64,000 nucleotides of DNA. It comes from Acinetobacter boissieri. GTDB lineage: Bacteria; Pseudomonadota; Gammaproteobacteria; Pseudomonadales; Moraxellaceae. The stretch is taken from the NCBI RefSeq assembly GCF_900096955.1, contig NZ_FMYL01000007.1:62001-126000 (forward strand). Reading direction: 5' to 3'. Both the position numbers and the translations under genes were made by a program. The notes beneath the pieces are model-generated. The model made no database searches and was not told the origin of the DNA. It worked only from the letters and a program-made list of their open reading frames with translations. This document shows positions 31,213 to 41,265 of the stretch, piece after piece (the first letter of the stretch is position 1; the number at the start of each line of letters is the position of its first letter).

Positions 31213-31299
31213 GACTTCGCACTCATTTGTTCCAAGCTACACTCATAATGACATATTGGCATCATGCCATTCGTAATGGTTTTACTTGCTTTGTGCGAC

Positions 31300-31767
31300 T
31301 TATTCATCAAACTGTATATATAGTGTTTCAAAACGTACTTTTTTCTGATCAATCGACTGAGCAATGGCTTTTTGCCCTGCAGTGAGTCGTGCTTTACCAC
31401 TTTTAATATCCATAAAAATGACTTTAATATCTTCTGCACGACCTTCCCCATCTCTAAACGCAGTGTATCCATCAAAAATAACATAATCGATAGGATCACC
31501 AAGAAATCTAGCATCTGCAGGTAAGTAATTAAACTCGGGTAATATTGGAGCAAATTGTTCTGCCATTTTTCCTTTTAATACAGCACGACTGGTATTTACA
31601 CTTCGCTTTTGTGCAACTTGAAGTTCAAGCGTATGTTCCGCTTGAAGCTTTAAAATGTAAGCCTCATATTCGGCTTGAATTTTACCCTGCCGTGTTCGTG
31701 CAAGTAGCATACTGGCTAATATTGCACCTAATATTATTCCAATAACTAAAATCATCCATGCTGGCAT
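31300..31767 (-). CDS. Membrane-anchored Holliday-junction-resolvase-related endonuclease-like protein
   Basis: A 155-residue protein with one N-terminal membrane helix (about 4-22), a coiled helix (25-55), and a domain with the pattern of PD-(D/E)xK nucleases: LGDPIDYVIFDGY (acidic residue near 95) and IKVIFMDIKSGKARLT (D-x-K near 121). This order matches the family described as endonuclease related to archaeal Holliday junction resolvase. Whether it cuts DNA is not known to me; membrane anchoring is unusual for a resolvase. It is divergent from a ParA-like gene across 106 bp. Family assignment is fairly good, function open. Confidence 0.78.
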   Translation of the reverse strand: MPAWMILVIGIILGAILASMLLARTRQGKIQAEYEAYILKLQAEHTLELQVAQKRSVNTSRAVLKGKMAEQFAPILPEFNYLPADARFLGDPIDYVIFDGYTAFRDGEGRAEDIKVIFMDIKSGKARLTAGQKAIAQSIDQKKVRFETLYIQFDE

Positions 31768-31873
31768 CTTATTTCATTCCTCTATTGGTCAACTATTTCA
31801 GCACACATATTGTCATGTTTTATCATGCTAAAAATGCTACAGTATTTAAAATGTCACAGCTTATATATTTCTT

Positions 31874-32518
31874 ATGAAAACAATTCTGATTGCAAATCAA
31901 AAAGGTGGGTGTGGTAAAACTAATACAGCAATTACTGTGGCAACTGCGTTGGCAGTCAAAGGATATACAGTCGCTTTAGCCGATGCAGATACTCAAAAAT
32001 CAACATTACATTGGCTAAAACAACGTTCTTCTCGTGTTGCACATATTCTATCTTTAGATTGGCGTAATGAAAAATCGATTGGTGATACCCCCAAACATGT
32101 AGACTATTTAGTGATTGATGCACCTGGTGCAGTTTCTGGCGATCTTGCAGAGCAACTGATTAGTGAAAGTCATGCCATTATCACACCATTACAACCCTCT
32201 TTTTTTGATTTACATAGTACTAAAAGTTTTTTAAAGCAATTACAAGATATTAAGAGAATTCGCAAAGGCAAAGTAGACATTTTACTGTTGGCCAATCGAG
32301 TAAAGCCACAAAGTGTAAACTCACAAGCATTTCAAGATTTTTTCAAAAAAGTAGAACATGAACCTGTGGCTTGGATTTCTGAACGAGCTGTATATGGTCA
32401 ATTGGCCGCACAAGGTTTAAGCATTTTTGATCATACACAAAAACGCTATATTGACATTCAAAAACAATGGCAGCCCCTACTCGATGCAATTATTGACGAT
32501 AAAACACAGTGGTTTTAA
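31874..32518 (+). CDS. Orphan ParA-family ATPase
   Basis: A 214-residue P-loop ATPase of the ParA/MinD class. The deviant Walker A box with signature lysine is NQKGGCGKTNTA (residues 8-19), the A' aspartate is in ADADTQKSTLHW, and the Walker B box is YLVIDAPGAV. The size is that of short ParA proteins without an N-terminal DNA-binding domain. No parB or parS is visible, so it is not the chromosome-partition pair. Such orphans often position a protein cargo (chemoreceptor arrays, carboxysomes, secretion machines). The cargo here is unknown; the type IV pilus genes start about 1.2 kb downstream on the other strand. Confidence 0.88.
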   Translation: MKTILIANQKGGCGKTNTAITVATALAVKGYTVALADADTQKSTLHWLKQRSSRVAHILSLDWRNEKSIGDTPKHVDYLVIDAPGAVSGDLAEQLISESHAIITPLQPSFFDLHSTKSFLKQLQDIKRIRKGKVDILLLANRVKPQSVNSQAFQDFFKKVEHEPVAWISERAVYGQLAAQGLSIFDHTQKRYIDIQKQWQPLLDAIIDDKTQWF

Positions 32519-32570
32519 CATATTTCTCAATATCTAAATCACCATAACGTAAAACAATGTGAGGTTGTTC

Positions 32571-33665
32571 GTGCAACGATATATCCCTAGCTTGCTGCAT
32601 AAAACCTTTTTTTTGGGGCTACTAGGTATTTTTTTATACTTAAGCTTTAATGTATTAAAATACTTTATCGTCCCTGTTATTTGGACCATCATTATTGCGT
32701 ATATGACTTGGCCTATCTACACTTGGGTACAAAAAAAATGTGGTACACAGCGACGTAATCTAGGCGCAATATGTATGCTGCTGATTATTTTACTTACAAT
32801 TGGGCTACCAATAGGTTTTGGTATTGTAATTTTACAACGTGAAGGGCAAAATTTATTCTTACAAATACAGCAACAAATCTACGCAGGTCATTTCACTTTA
32901 CCGAGCTTTATGTTGCAACTCCCTTTTGTTGGTACTGAAGCGACTCGTATTTTGTCTGAATTGAATGCGAATCCTGATCTCATTTTTCGAAATATCAGCG
33001 TATGGCTACAAAATCATTTAAATTATGGTCGCATAGTTGTTGGTGAAATTACACGAAACTTGGTTAAACTCAGCTTTACTTTACTGTCTTTATTCTTTTT
33101 TTACCGTGATGGTCCATCCCTACTTAAACAATTTCATTTTGCACTAGAAAAAGTGATTGGCTCCCGTATTCATCATTATATGACCACAATTTCAGATACA
33201 ACACGTGCTGTTGTATATGGCATAGGATTAACTGCTTTAGTGCAAGCCATTTTAGCGGGTCTAAGCTATTTTGTTGCAGATGTACCTAATCCATTACTAC
33301 TGACTTTAGTCACATTTGTGTTGGCTTTAATTCCATTTGGTACGCCAGTGTCTTATGGAAGCGTAGCCCTTTGGTTGCTTTCTCAAGGTCATGTGGTCAG
33401 TGCAATTGCGGTACTTGTTTGGGGAGTATGTATTGTGAGTTCGTCTGATAATGTCATTCGACCATTGGTAATTTCAGGTGCAACACAAATTCCATTTTTA
33501 CTAATTATGTTTGGGGTATTGGGTGGCATCACCAGTTTTGGTCTGATAGGACTGTTCATTGGCCCCGTTATTTTAGCTGTACTACTCGCAGTTTGGCGTG
33601 AATGGATTCACGAACTCAAAGAAGATACTCAAGATTTAGATATGATAGATAAAAAATCACCATAG
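32571..33665 (+). CDS. AI-2E family transporter (PerM/YdiK-like)
   Basis: About 364 residues with eight predicted membrane segments: a pair near 15-50, one near 60-80, a long periplasmic or cytoplasmic stretch (90-150), then the helices including LVKLSFTLLSLFFFYRDG and the C-terminal block with FVLALIPFGTPVSYG and FGLIGLFIGPVILAVL. These are signatures of the AI-2 exporter superfamily. Members export AI-2 or act as sodium/proton antiporters; substrate unknown here. The frame is open from a GTG at 32559, but the GTG at 32571 has GTGAGG 6 bases before it and gives the better N-terminus. It follows the ParA gene by 52 bp. Confidence 0.87.
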   Translation: MQRYIPSLLHKTFFLGLLGIFLYLSFNVLKYFIVPVIWTIIIAYMTWPIYTWVQKKCGTQRRNLGAICMLLIILLTIGLPIGFGIVILQREGQNLFLQIQQQIYAGHFTLPSFMLQLPFVGTEATRILSELNANPDLIFRNISVWLQNHLNYGRIVVGEITRNLVKLSFTLLSLFFFYRDGPSLLKQFHFALEKVIGSRIHHYMTTISDTTRAVVYGIGLTALVQAILAGLSYFVADVPNPLLLTLVTFVLALIPFGTPVSYGSVALWLLSQGHVVSAIAVLVWGVCIVSSSDNVIRPLVISGATQIPFLLIMFGVLGGITSFGLIGLFIGPVILAVLLAVWREWIHELKEDTQDLDMIDKKSP

Positions 33666-33696
33666 TTTGAACACTTATGCCCAAACTATGGTGATT
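33655..33696 (-). terminator. Terminator of the pil-chp operon, overlapping the end of the transporter gene
   Basis: Perfect 15-bp arms (AATCACCATAGTTTG and its complement) around a 12-base loop. On the minus strand the stem is followed by six T residues, so it ends the pil-chp transcript. One arm covers the stop codon of the convergent AI-2E transporter gene. Confidence 0.85.
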
Positions 33697-33715
33697 TAGT
33701 GTGGTATATAAAACC

Positions 33716-34189
33716 TTAAGTGCGATCTTTCGTGATTTTAGTATAAATTTCATGAAGTAAGGGAATTTGGCATAGCTCTTGATGAATACGGACATACTGA
33801 AAGACACCAACTTCCTTCTCTATACCGTATACATCAACAACTTCCGAAATTCTTAATCGATGTGCTTCAGGCATATCATCACATAAAATGGCAAAACGTT
33901 GCTCTACCTGCTCATTTTCAATAATCAATGCAATCACATCTTTAGCTTCTGACCCATGTACAGCATAAATAGGCAGTGCAACATCATGCCATTGAATCTG
34001 CTTAATACCTTTTTGATGTGTTTGTACCGACAAAATCAAATTTTGTGGCAAAACAATAATCGCTTGATTCGCACAACGAATTTTAAATACATCAACAAAA
34101 CCCGCCGATACGGTCATCAGCTCACTTAGGTTTTGTTGAGGTGTAACTGTAGATGCCTCTGAGGTATACCCTGATCGATTATCTACCAT
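33716..34189 (-). CDS. Second CheW-like protein of the Pil-Chp system (ChpC-like)
   Basis: About 157 residues with a CheW-like fold: FVDVFKIRCANQAIIVLPQN, VALPIYAVHG and a C-terminal strand set. CheW proteins link receptors to CheA-type kinases at the membrane. The domain is divergent, lacking some usual CheW residues. It is the last gene of the operon and its start overlaps the end of chpA by 11 bases, a sign of translational coupling. In Pseudomonas the equivalent place holds ChpC, a second CheW, which is the likely counterpart. The frame extends to a GTG at 34198, but the ATG at 34189 has AAGGG in good position. Confidence 0.72.
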   Translation of the reverse strand: MVDNRSGYTSEASTVTPQQNLSELMTVSAGFVDVFKIRCANQAIIVLPQNLILSVQTHQKGIKQIQWHDVALPIYAVHGSEAKDVIALIIENEQVEQRFAILCDDMPEAHRLRISEVVDVYGIEKEVGVFQYVRIHQELCQIPLLHEIYTKITKDRT

Positions 34190-37100
34190 GTGAATCACCC
34201 TTTAAATCGTGTAGTACTTTTTCAATTTGAGCCAATAAATTATCTTCTTGGAATGGTTTCCCCATATAGTGATTAACACCTAGGCTAATGGCTCTCTCTC
34301 TGTGTTTCAAACCTGTTCTAGACGTAATCATAATGATTGGCAACCCGTGATGCACTGCATCACTCCGTACCAAATTAGCCACTTCGAAGCCATCCATACG
34401 TGGCATTTCAATATCGAGTAACATAATGTCTGGGTTAAAGGTTTCAAGCTTTTCCATGGCATCAAGACCATCTTTGGCAGTCACAATATCATACCCATGA
34501 CGCTCTAATATACGAGAAGTCACTTTTCGAACAGTGACTGAGTCATCAACAATCATTACTGTATGACGTAAATCTTGTTTATCATCGTAATTGAGATGGT
34601 CTGAAACAGGGCTATAACGCATTGTATTTTGTGCACTTCGAGCAATATTTTGTGCATCTAAAATAAAGCAGACTCGACCATCACCCAAAATGGTTGCACC
34701 ACCTAGAGTCTGAATATGCTTCAACGTATTATTCAGTGGCTTCACAACAATTTCTACACGTGAGCCCACCAACTGATCAACCAATAAAGCTACAAGTTGA
34801 TTGTTATACCCTCTCACCATAATAATTGGGAAGTTTTCTGTAATACCAAAACTTGGTTTTTTAGCATATCCCAAAAATTCTGATAAATAACGTAAACGGC
34901 AATCTCGACCATCTATTTGTAGAGACTCTTCATCGCTATTAAAGTAATTTTGCAATGCCTCTGACGGCATCATTGTAATACGGTCAATTTGTGACAAAGG
35001 AATCGCAAATTGTTGTTCACTCACTTTAACCATCAACGCATCAGCCACCGTCATAATAGTTGGAATACGTATGGTAAATTGTGCCCCTTGACCCTTAACG
35101 GATGTCACCGAAATGTGTCCACCCAAAGTACGAATATCATTTTTTACTACATCTAAACCAACCCCACGCCCTGAGAGCTGTGTAAGCTGTTCAGCAGTTG
35201 AAAACCCTGAGCTAAAGATAAATTGAAGTATATCTTCGTCAGCCATTTTCTCATATTCTGTAATAAGACCGAGTCCCTCTGCTTTGCGTCGAATTTGATT
35301 AACATCAATACCTCGACCATCGTCTTTGATATCCAATAAAATATCTGTACCTTGACGCGTTAAGGTAATACTGACTTTACCTACTTTGGGTTTTTCTTTT
35401 TGTAAGCGTTCTCGCGTGCTTTCAATCCCATGGTCAATTGAGTTTCGTAGCATATGCTCAAGTGGTGAGACTAAACGGTCTAAAATACTTCGATCTATTT
35501 CAAGTCTTGAATTAATAATCTCAAGCTCAACCGAACGGTTTACCGACATAGCTGTTTGCCGAACCAAACGCTGCAACCTCGACTCAATTAATGAAAAGCC
35601 AACTTGCCTTACACGTAACAAATTATCCTGTACATCTGTTTGCATACGTGCTTGTTCAAGAAGTAAGGTTTCTGAATCCGTAATTTTATCACTTAGAGTA
35701 GATTTAAAATCAAGTAAATCAGAAGCTGACTCTGCAAGTGACTTAGACAATTGGTTTAATGCAGAGTATTGATCCATTTCCAATGGATCAAAATCTTGAT
35801 AATCATGTTCAGTACCATGTTTTGCCAAAATCTGCGTTTCAAGCTCACCCTCCATGCGTCGCAACTGCTCAGATAGTCGTACGATTGCGAGTTCCATTTC
35901 AGATAAAGTCGTACTAAATTGGTTTAATCCCATTTCAACACGAGATCTGTTAATCGCACTTTCAGCAGTTAAATTCGTGACTTTATCAATAGTCACGGCT
36001 GAAACACGTAGCATTTCTTGGGTTATGGTTGCATCAGATTGATCTTGCCATAAACCATGCATTGATGGCGGTGTTGCACCATCCCCCTGTACATCATCTA
36101 CGGCTTGAGCCATTTGTTCTACAGACTCAGTTCTACCTGTAGAAGAAAAACTTGTGAATTTAATTTTCTCAATCGCTTGTCGAACTTTTTCAAGCGCAGA
36201 TAAATCAATGTTTTGATTAAAATAAGCAGATATACGATCAAATGCCATGTTGATGTTATCATCATGGATATCCGTTTGTATTTGATAAATTGTATATTGC
36301 TCAAAGAAATCAACCAATAAAGCCGTCAGATCTTGAAGCTGTTTTGCATCAACAATCTGCTTTGCATCGTGATCCAAAGCATACATACCACGTTGCACTG
36401 CAAGCAATAAGCTACGGCTCGAACGATCTTCACACCACGCATGAAAAGCGTTTTGAGTCACGTCTAATAAGGCCATACTTTGGGGGGTATGTCTGATATA
36501 TGCAGGTTTTTCTGTGGCTAAATTTTCCTGATCTGATGACTTAGATATTTTATCATGATCTTCTATGATTGCTTCAGACGTTGTATCTAAAGTGAAATCA
36601 TAATTTTCACCAATTTGTTTACAAGACTCTAGTAAAGCTAAAGTATGTGTAGCGTTAAAATCTAAACCTTGATCTCGAATCGCATCCGTACGGCCTGCAA
36701 GTTTATCGTGAATACAGCGTAAAATTGCCAGAAGTAACGGTGTAGCTTCACGTTTTTGATGAATGAGTAACTCATACACTGATTCTAAGTGATGGGCTAT
36801 TGTACCTAAATTCACGGCTTGAATCATATTTGCACTGCCCTTTAGGGTATGCAAATTTCGCATCAATTTTTTTAATGTGATCAGCTGTATTGGATTACTT
36901 TCAAACTCACTGAGATCACTGTCCATTTGTGCAACAATTTCTTCAGCCTCTTCAACAAAAATATCAACCAGTTCTGTGTCATCTAATACGTTGGCTGAGC
37001 ATTGTGATAAATTAAATTCATCACACTCTATTTTTTTGATAATTTGAGCAACTGGAATATCTGGCGCAGGTATAACAAGTGGCTGTTCAGCATTGCTGCG

Positions 37101-38462
37101 TATTTCAGACAATGTGTTGATCAACACATCAAGCTCATCTTGATGTTGTAACAATACTGGGTTAATTTGACCTGATGCTAAAAAGTCAAAATAAATCATT
37201 AATGCATTATGAAAATCATCAAAAGCAATACTTTGTATTTTTAATGCATCATAATCGGAAAAAGCCACTGCAAGCAAGATCATATATGCTTGACGTAATT
37301 TGATTACGTAATCGGCTAAATCGACCAGATTTTTACTGTCAGCCCATTGAATTAATATTTCGCTTTCATCAATTAATTCTGTCAGATAACTTTCAGCATC
37401 ACGCCATACTTTTAGATCAAAATCGTCTGCAACACCCAGTAAGTGATCAATATTTAGTGCAATAATATCGTTTATACGAATTTGTTCTTGTTCTGAGTGT
37501 TTAATATACTCTTCGTACTGTTGCCATACTGTTTTAAACTGTTTTAAACTGCTCGTAATTAAAGACGCATCTGTGGCTCTTAAGCCAAGTAAATACTGAC
37601 TCAAAAATATTTCAAACTGTTCAAGTAAATTTAGACTGAGATCCAGTTGCCCTTTTTCTTGTAACTCTAAGTTAAGTGAAACCTCTACATTACCACTTGC
37701 AAATACTAAATCATCGACATTCATCATGCTTGAGCTCCCTTTAAGGGTATGAATTGCTCTGATTAAGCCTGTTGTATCTTTAATGGAAGGTTCATTATTA
37801 TTTAAGTAATGTCTTACTTTTTCAAGATGTTCTGCCATCTCATCTAAATAGACACTTGGTATGTCAACCATGATAGATATGGTACTTGATACAGTATCTT
37901 CCTCTACTGTTTCAGGCAACGCTGTTGATATTTCTTCAGCAGTAAGATCATCACCTGGTATCGTTTCAGTATTTACATCAGATGCTGTTATTATTTGCCA
38001 TATTTGTGCATCCACCGTTTGTTGCTCTTTTAATGCTTTGGCAACATATAAAAATGGGCGAATATCACAGGTTAAGGGTTCAATATGCTGAATACTTGGA
38101 AGTAGCTGTTTTTGATAGAAATCAAAACTACTTAACGTATATTGTTTAATATCTTCGGTTAATAAAATATGTTCTTGTAGCACACTATTTAATAATTCTT
38201 CAATACCCCAAGCAAACTCTCCCATTTGATTAGCCCCAACCATTCGGCCAGACCCTTTTAAAGTATGGAAATGTCGGCGGATGACTGTCAGTGCTTCAAA
38301 TGCATGTAAATCTTGCTGCCATTGAACAAATAACTCAGTCAGTTCAACAATAATTTCTTCGGCTTCTTCTGCAAAAATTTCAACAATTTCTGTATCTTGT
38401 TGTAAATAGGTGTCTGCTGGTACAGCAATATCTTGCACTAGCCTCTGTACGAATTCATTCAT
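34179..38462 (-). CDS. chpA: Hybrid CheA-type histidine kinase of the type IV pilus chemosensory system
   Basis: ChpA (also called PilL) takes input from PilJ and PilI and phosphorylates PilG and PilH, controlling twitching and cAMP-linked responses. From the chosen start it has about 1427 residues. Three Hpt domains keep their histidine: FHTLKGSGRM (His about 66), IHTLKGSSSM (about 238) and LHTLKGSANM (about 538). Then come a dimerisation helix pair, the ATPase with N box MLRNSIDHGIE and G boxes DDGRGID and GRGVGLDVV, a CheW-like domain, and a C-terminal receiver with Asp near 1350 in MLLDIEMPRMDG. The frame opens at 38513; I prefer the ATG at 38462, which has GAG 6 bases before it, while 38513 has no visible ribosome-binding site. 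It is much shorter than Pseudomonas ChpA, which has more Hpt-type domains. Confidence 0.93.
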   Translation of the reverse strand: MNEFVQRLVQDIAVPADTYLQQDTEIVEIFAEEAEEIIVELTELFVQWQQDLHAFEALTVIRRHFHTLKGSGRMVGANQMGEFAWGIEELLNSVLQEHILLTEDIKQYTLSSFDFYQKQLLPSIQHIEPLTCDIRPFLYVAKALKEQQTVDAQIWQIITASDVNTETIPGDDLTAEEISTALPETVEEDTVSSTISIMVDIPSVYLDEMAEHLEKVRHYLNNNEPSIKDTTGLIRAIHTLKGSSSMMNVDDLVFASGNVEVSLNLELQEKGQLDLSLNLLEQFEIFLSQYLLGLRATDASLITSSLKQFKTVWQQYEEYIKHSEQEQIRINDIIALNIDHLLGVADDFDLKVWRDAESYLTELIDESEILIQWADSKNLVDLADYVIKLRQAYMILLAVAFSDYDALKIQSIAFDDFHNALMIYFDFLASGQINPVLLQHQDELDVLINTLSEIRSNAEQPLVIPAPDIPVAQIIKKIECDEFNLSQCSANVLDDTELVDIFVEEAEEIVAQMDSDLSEFESNPIQLITLKKLMRNLHTLKGSANMIQAVNLGTIAHHLESVYELLIHQKREATPLLLAILRCIHDKLAGRTDAIRDQGLDFNATHTLALLESCKQIGENYDFTLDTTSEAIIEDHDKISKSSDQENLATEKPAYIRHTPQSMALLDVTQNAFHAWCEDRSSRSLLLAVQRGMYALDHDAKQIVDAKQLQDLTALLVDFFEQYTIYQIQTDIHDDNINMAFDRISAYFNQNIDLSALEKVRQAIEKIKFTSFSSTGRTESVEQMAQAVDDVQGDGATPPSMHGLWQDQSDATITQEMLRVSAVTIDKVTNLTAESAINRSRVEMGLNQFSTTLSEMELAIVRLSEQLRRMEGELETQILAKHGTEHDYQDFDPLEMDQYSALNQLSKSLAESASDLLDFKSTLSDKITDSETLLLEQARMQTDVQDNLLRVRQVGFSLIESRLQRLVRQTAMSVNRSVELEIINSRLEIDRSILDRLVSPLEHMLRNSIDHGIESTRERLQKEKPKVGKVSITLTRQGTDILLDIKDDGRGIDVNQIRRKAEGLGLITEYEKMADEDILQFIFSSGFSTAEQLTQLSGRGVGLDVVKNDIRTLGGHISVTSVKGQGAQFTIRIPTIMTVADALMVKVSEQQFAIPLSQIDRITMMPSEALQNYFNSDEESLQIDGRDCRLRYLSEFLGYAKKPSFGITENFPIIMVRGYNNQLVALLVDQLVGSRVEIVVKPLNNTLKHIQTLGGATILGDGRVCFILDAQNIARSAQNTMRYSPVSDHLNYDDKQDLRHTVMIVDDSVTVRKVTSRILERHGYDIVTAKDGLDAMEKLETFNPDIMLLDIEMPRMDGFEVANLVRSDAVHHGLPIIMITSRTGLKHRERAISLGVNHYMGKPFQEDNLLAQIEKVLHDLKGDSHGR

Positions 38463-38574
38463 ATTTCGCTCAAACTTTATCTGTTTAGCGCTTGCCGATG
38501 TATTGACCGACATTTAAAATAGATCAATACATCGAAGCTGGTATATAGATAACACGGCTACCGTGTAAGGCAAA

Positions 38575-40671
38575 TTACGGCTTTTCTGGCAGCTTAAAGT
38601 CTGTTACAGACTCTCGTAATGATTCAGCCATGTTTGCAAGTTCAGAAACTGATCGTGCCGTATCAAATGTTGCAGCTGTTGTTTGTGTCGTAATGCTTTG
38701 TACAACAGTCATTGTATTTTCAATTTTACTTGCTGAAACTGATTGCTGTTGTGACGCTTGAGAAATGTTACCAATCAGCTGTGCCAAAGTATTAGATACC
38801 GTTTGAATTTCATCAAGTGCTACCCCTGCATCTTTTGCAAGATTTGCACCACGGACAACCTCTGTGGTGGTATGTTCCATTGAAATTACTGCTTCATTGG
38901 TATCAGACTGAATCGTACGAACAAGACCTTCAATCTGTTTGGTTGCAGATGCTGAGCGCTCTGCGAGACGCTGTACTTCGTCGGCAACTACCGCAAAGCC
39001 TCGACCAGCCTCACCTGCCATCGATGCTTGAATTGCAGCATTCAATGCCAAGATGTTAGTTTGATCTGCAATATCATTAATCAAAGAAATAATGTTACCA
39101 ATTTCTTGTGATGATTCACCAAGACGTTTGATTCGTTTTGATGTCTCTTGAATCTGTTCACGAATCGTATCCATACCTTCCATAGATCGGTTGACGACAT
39201 TTGCACCATTTGATGCAATTTTCACCGAACGTTGTGCAACTTCTGTAGATTCGTTGGCATTATTAGAAACTTGACCAATTGAAGAAACGATCTCTCGAAT
39301 TGCAATATAAGCAGTTGAAATTTCATCAGATTGTTTTTTAGATGCATCAGTTAAGTTGGTTGTTACATTTTGCGTATTTTGAGAGTATTGCGATACTTGT
39401 TGTGACGTTTCATTAATTCGAGAAACCAAGTCACGTAACTGATCAATTGCGAAGTTAATCGAGTCAGCAATTGCCCCTGTAAAGTCTTCCGATACTGTTG
39501 CATAGTGACGCAAGTCACCATCTGCCAAGTCAGCAATTTCATCGAGTAGTCGTAAAATTGCCGTCTGGTTTTGATCGTACTCATTTTTTAATTCAGTAAT
39601 ACGTAGTTGGTCATTTTCCGCACGAATTCTAAACAACTTAGCCAATGCAACAATAAAGGCAAGAAAGCCGACGATCAACAATACACGTGGAATATATACA
39701 GTGAATATAGAAGATACGGATAACTGATCTAGGCTTTCTAGCAAAGTATCCGAATCTGTTAAAATTGCATTTGATGATGTTTGTACTTTAAATAGTTTAC
39801 TTCCATCAGCAATCAAAATTTGTGCATCTTTTTGCACAATATCATCATATCGTTTTTTAATTTCTAAAAGGCTACTACGTAGTTCAGGATCAGCAAGTTT
39901 CTCAACACCAAAAATGGTTTCACCATCAATTTGTGCATTCATATAGTTCGCAAATGTTTCATTTGCTTCTTGAAAGTCACTTATTGGGGTTGACTGTTCG
40001 TCACGATCAAGTGAAATACTTTTAATTGGATCGATTAACTGTGACTGACTAATACGTGTCACGTTATGCATTGAACGTAACATACGTTCAGCTAAAATTA
40101 CCTGATCTTTTGCAATCGTAATTTGGCTGGTTGGCAAACCACGTTTAATCATTTCTTTAATGAGCGCATTATATTGAAACTGTAAACTTGGAACTGCTTG
40201 GTCCATTTCTACAACTGTTTTACGCAAATTATTCAATACAGGTTTGTTTTCAAGAAGTACATTTAAGTTTTTTGCAGTATTATTCCATTCTGCCTGTACT
40301 TTACTAGCATCACCACTCACTTCAAAGGAGTCTTGAACTACAGATAAATTTTTATTAAAACTTTCACGGCTTTGTTCTAATGCATGAAACTCTGCATCAG
40401 CGCCTGTTGTATTGGCTTCGGTCACTTGTTTAGGAATAACTTGAGAGATAAGCTTAAGATCAGCAAGGCTTCGAGTCACTGCATTATGCTTTGCGGTACT
40501 ATAGAAAATAAAGAATAGAACCAGCAAAGTACCTATAATACTGAGAATACTCACAAGTAATAGTGCCTTAACACCTTTACTATCACCAAAACTCTGACTT
40601 AGTTGATTTAAGCGAGCATCTAGTTGTTTAATGATGCCACTCTTACCACTTGCTAGACTTTTTAAGCCCAT
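38575..40671 (-). CDS. pilJ: Methyl-accepting chemoreceptor of the type IV pilus system
   Basis: PilJ is the inner-membrane receptor that senses pilus state and controls ChpA. The 698 residues show an N-terminal membrane helix (about 35-58, [20 protein letters not shown]), a large helical periplasmic domain (about 60-320), a second membrane helix near 325-347, a HAMP-like linker, and a long cytoplasmic coiled coil with the signalling tip [20 protein letters not shown] and [15 protein letters not shown] near residues 535-570. The order pilI-pilJ-chpA matches known clusters. A small hairpin ACACGG/CCGTGT lies in the 61-bp gap before chpA and may tune the ratio of the two products. Confidence 0.95.
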   Translation of the reverse strand: MGLKSLASGKSGIIKQLDARLNQLSQSFGDSKGVKALLLVSILSIIGTLLVLFFIFYSTAKHNAVTRSLADLKLISQVIPKQVTEANTTGADAEFHALEQSRESFNKNLSVVQDSFEVSGDASKVQAEWNNTAKNLNVLLENKPVLNNLRKTVVEMDQAVPSLQFQYNALIKEMIKRGLPTSQITIAKDQVILAERMLRSMHNVTRISQSQLIDPIKSISLDRDEQSTPISDFQEANETFANYMNAQIDGETIFGVEKLADPELRSSLLEIKKRYDDIVQKDAQILIADGSKLFKVQTSSNAILTDSDTLLESLDQLSVSSIFTVYIPRVLLIVGFLAFIVALAKLFRIRAENDQLRITELKNEYDQNQTAILRLLDEIADLADGDLRHYATVSEDFTGAIADSINFAIDQLRDLVSRINETSQQVSQYSQNTQNVTTNLTDASKKQSDEISTAYIAIREIVSSIGQVSNNANESTEVAQRSVKIASNGANVVNRSMEGMDTIREQIQETSKRIKRLGESSQEIGNIISLINDIADQTNILALNAAIQASMAGEAGRGFAVVADEVQRLAERSASATKQIEGLVRTIQSDTNEAVISMEHTTTEVVRGANLAKDAGVALDEIQTVSNTLAQLIGNISQASQQQSVSASKIENTMTVVQSITTQTTAATFDTARSVSELANMAESLRESVTDFKLPEKP

Positions 40672-40716
40672 ACAGCTCTCCCCAAAAATCTCAATATTCG
40701 CGTAACAAGTTCATAT

Positions 40717-41241
40717 CTATGTATTTAAGACGGTATTCACTTGGTAAAAATCTTTCAGTAATGTACTAAATAAGAAAACATTCCAATGCGTCTGTTTTTG
40801 CTTAAAGTAGCCATGACAATACTTTTGCAACTCTTGTTTAAGTACTTTATTTAAAGCAACAAAACTTGTTGTATGAAAATGCTGAAGCCCCAATACTTGA
40901 TCTACAATAAATCCAATATAGTAATCTTCGTGACGCAGGCACAATAATTTGTGTTGTCGTGTCAACTTTACGGCTGGGCCAGAAAAGTACTCTGAGAGAT
41001 CAATTACAGTAAGCAATTGACCACGTACGTTGGCAAGACCTTTAAGCCAAGATTCTGCATTCGGTACTGATGTCAGCTCCGGACAATATAAAACCTCATT
41101 GACCTCGCCTAAGGGAATAACAAATGTCTGTCCCTGCATTTCAAATGCAATTCCAGACCATCTGTTAATATCATCTGCTTGTTGACGCTTATTTCCCTGC
41201 TTAGTCAGCCGAAGTAATTCTAAAAATCCACTTACTGCCAT
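40717..41241 (-). CDS. pilI: CheW-like adaptor of the type IV pilus system
   Basis: PilI couples the receptor PilJ to the kinase ChpA. The 174 residues carry a CheW domain: WSGIAFEMQGQTFVIPLGEV, LTSVPNAESWLKGLANVRGQ with the conserved Asn-x-Arg-Gly, LLTVIDLSEYF, and VDQVLGLQHF. The N-terminal 30 residues (LLRLTKQGNKRQQADDINRW) are an extension typical of PilI. It lies between pilH (24-bp gap) and pilJ (45-bp gap) on the minus strand. Confidence 0.93.
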   Translation of the reverse strand: MAVSGFLELLRLTKQGNKRQQADDINRWSGIAFEMQGQTFVIPLGEVNEVLYCPELTSVPNAESWLKGLANVRGQLLTVIDLSEYFSGPAVKLTRQHKLLCLRHEDYYIGFIVDQVLGLQHFHTTSFVALNKVLKQELQKYCHGYFKQKQTHWNVFLFSTLLKDFYQVNTVLNT

Positions 41242-41265
41242 GATATATAAGCCCTAATCTTTTAA

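Noticed and set aside
31209..31553. 114-codon minus-strand frame overlapping the nuclease-like gene
   Set aside because: Out of frame with the well-supported nuclease-like protein and without a family pattern.
37528..37552. Short tandem repeat TGTTTTAAAC inside chpA
   Set aside because: Only two copies of about 11 bp in coding DNA; no sign of phase variation because the repeat unit is too few in number.
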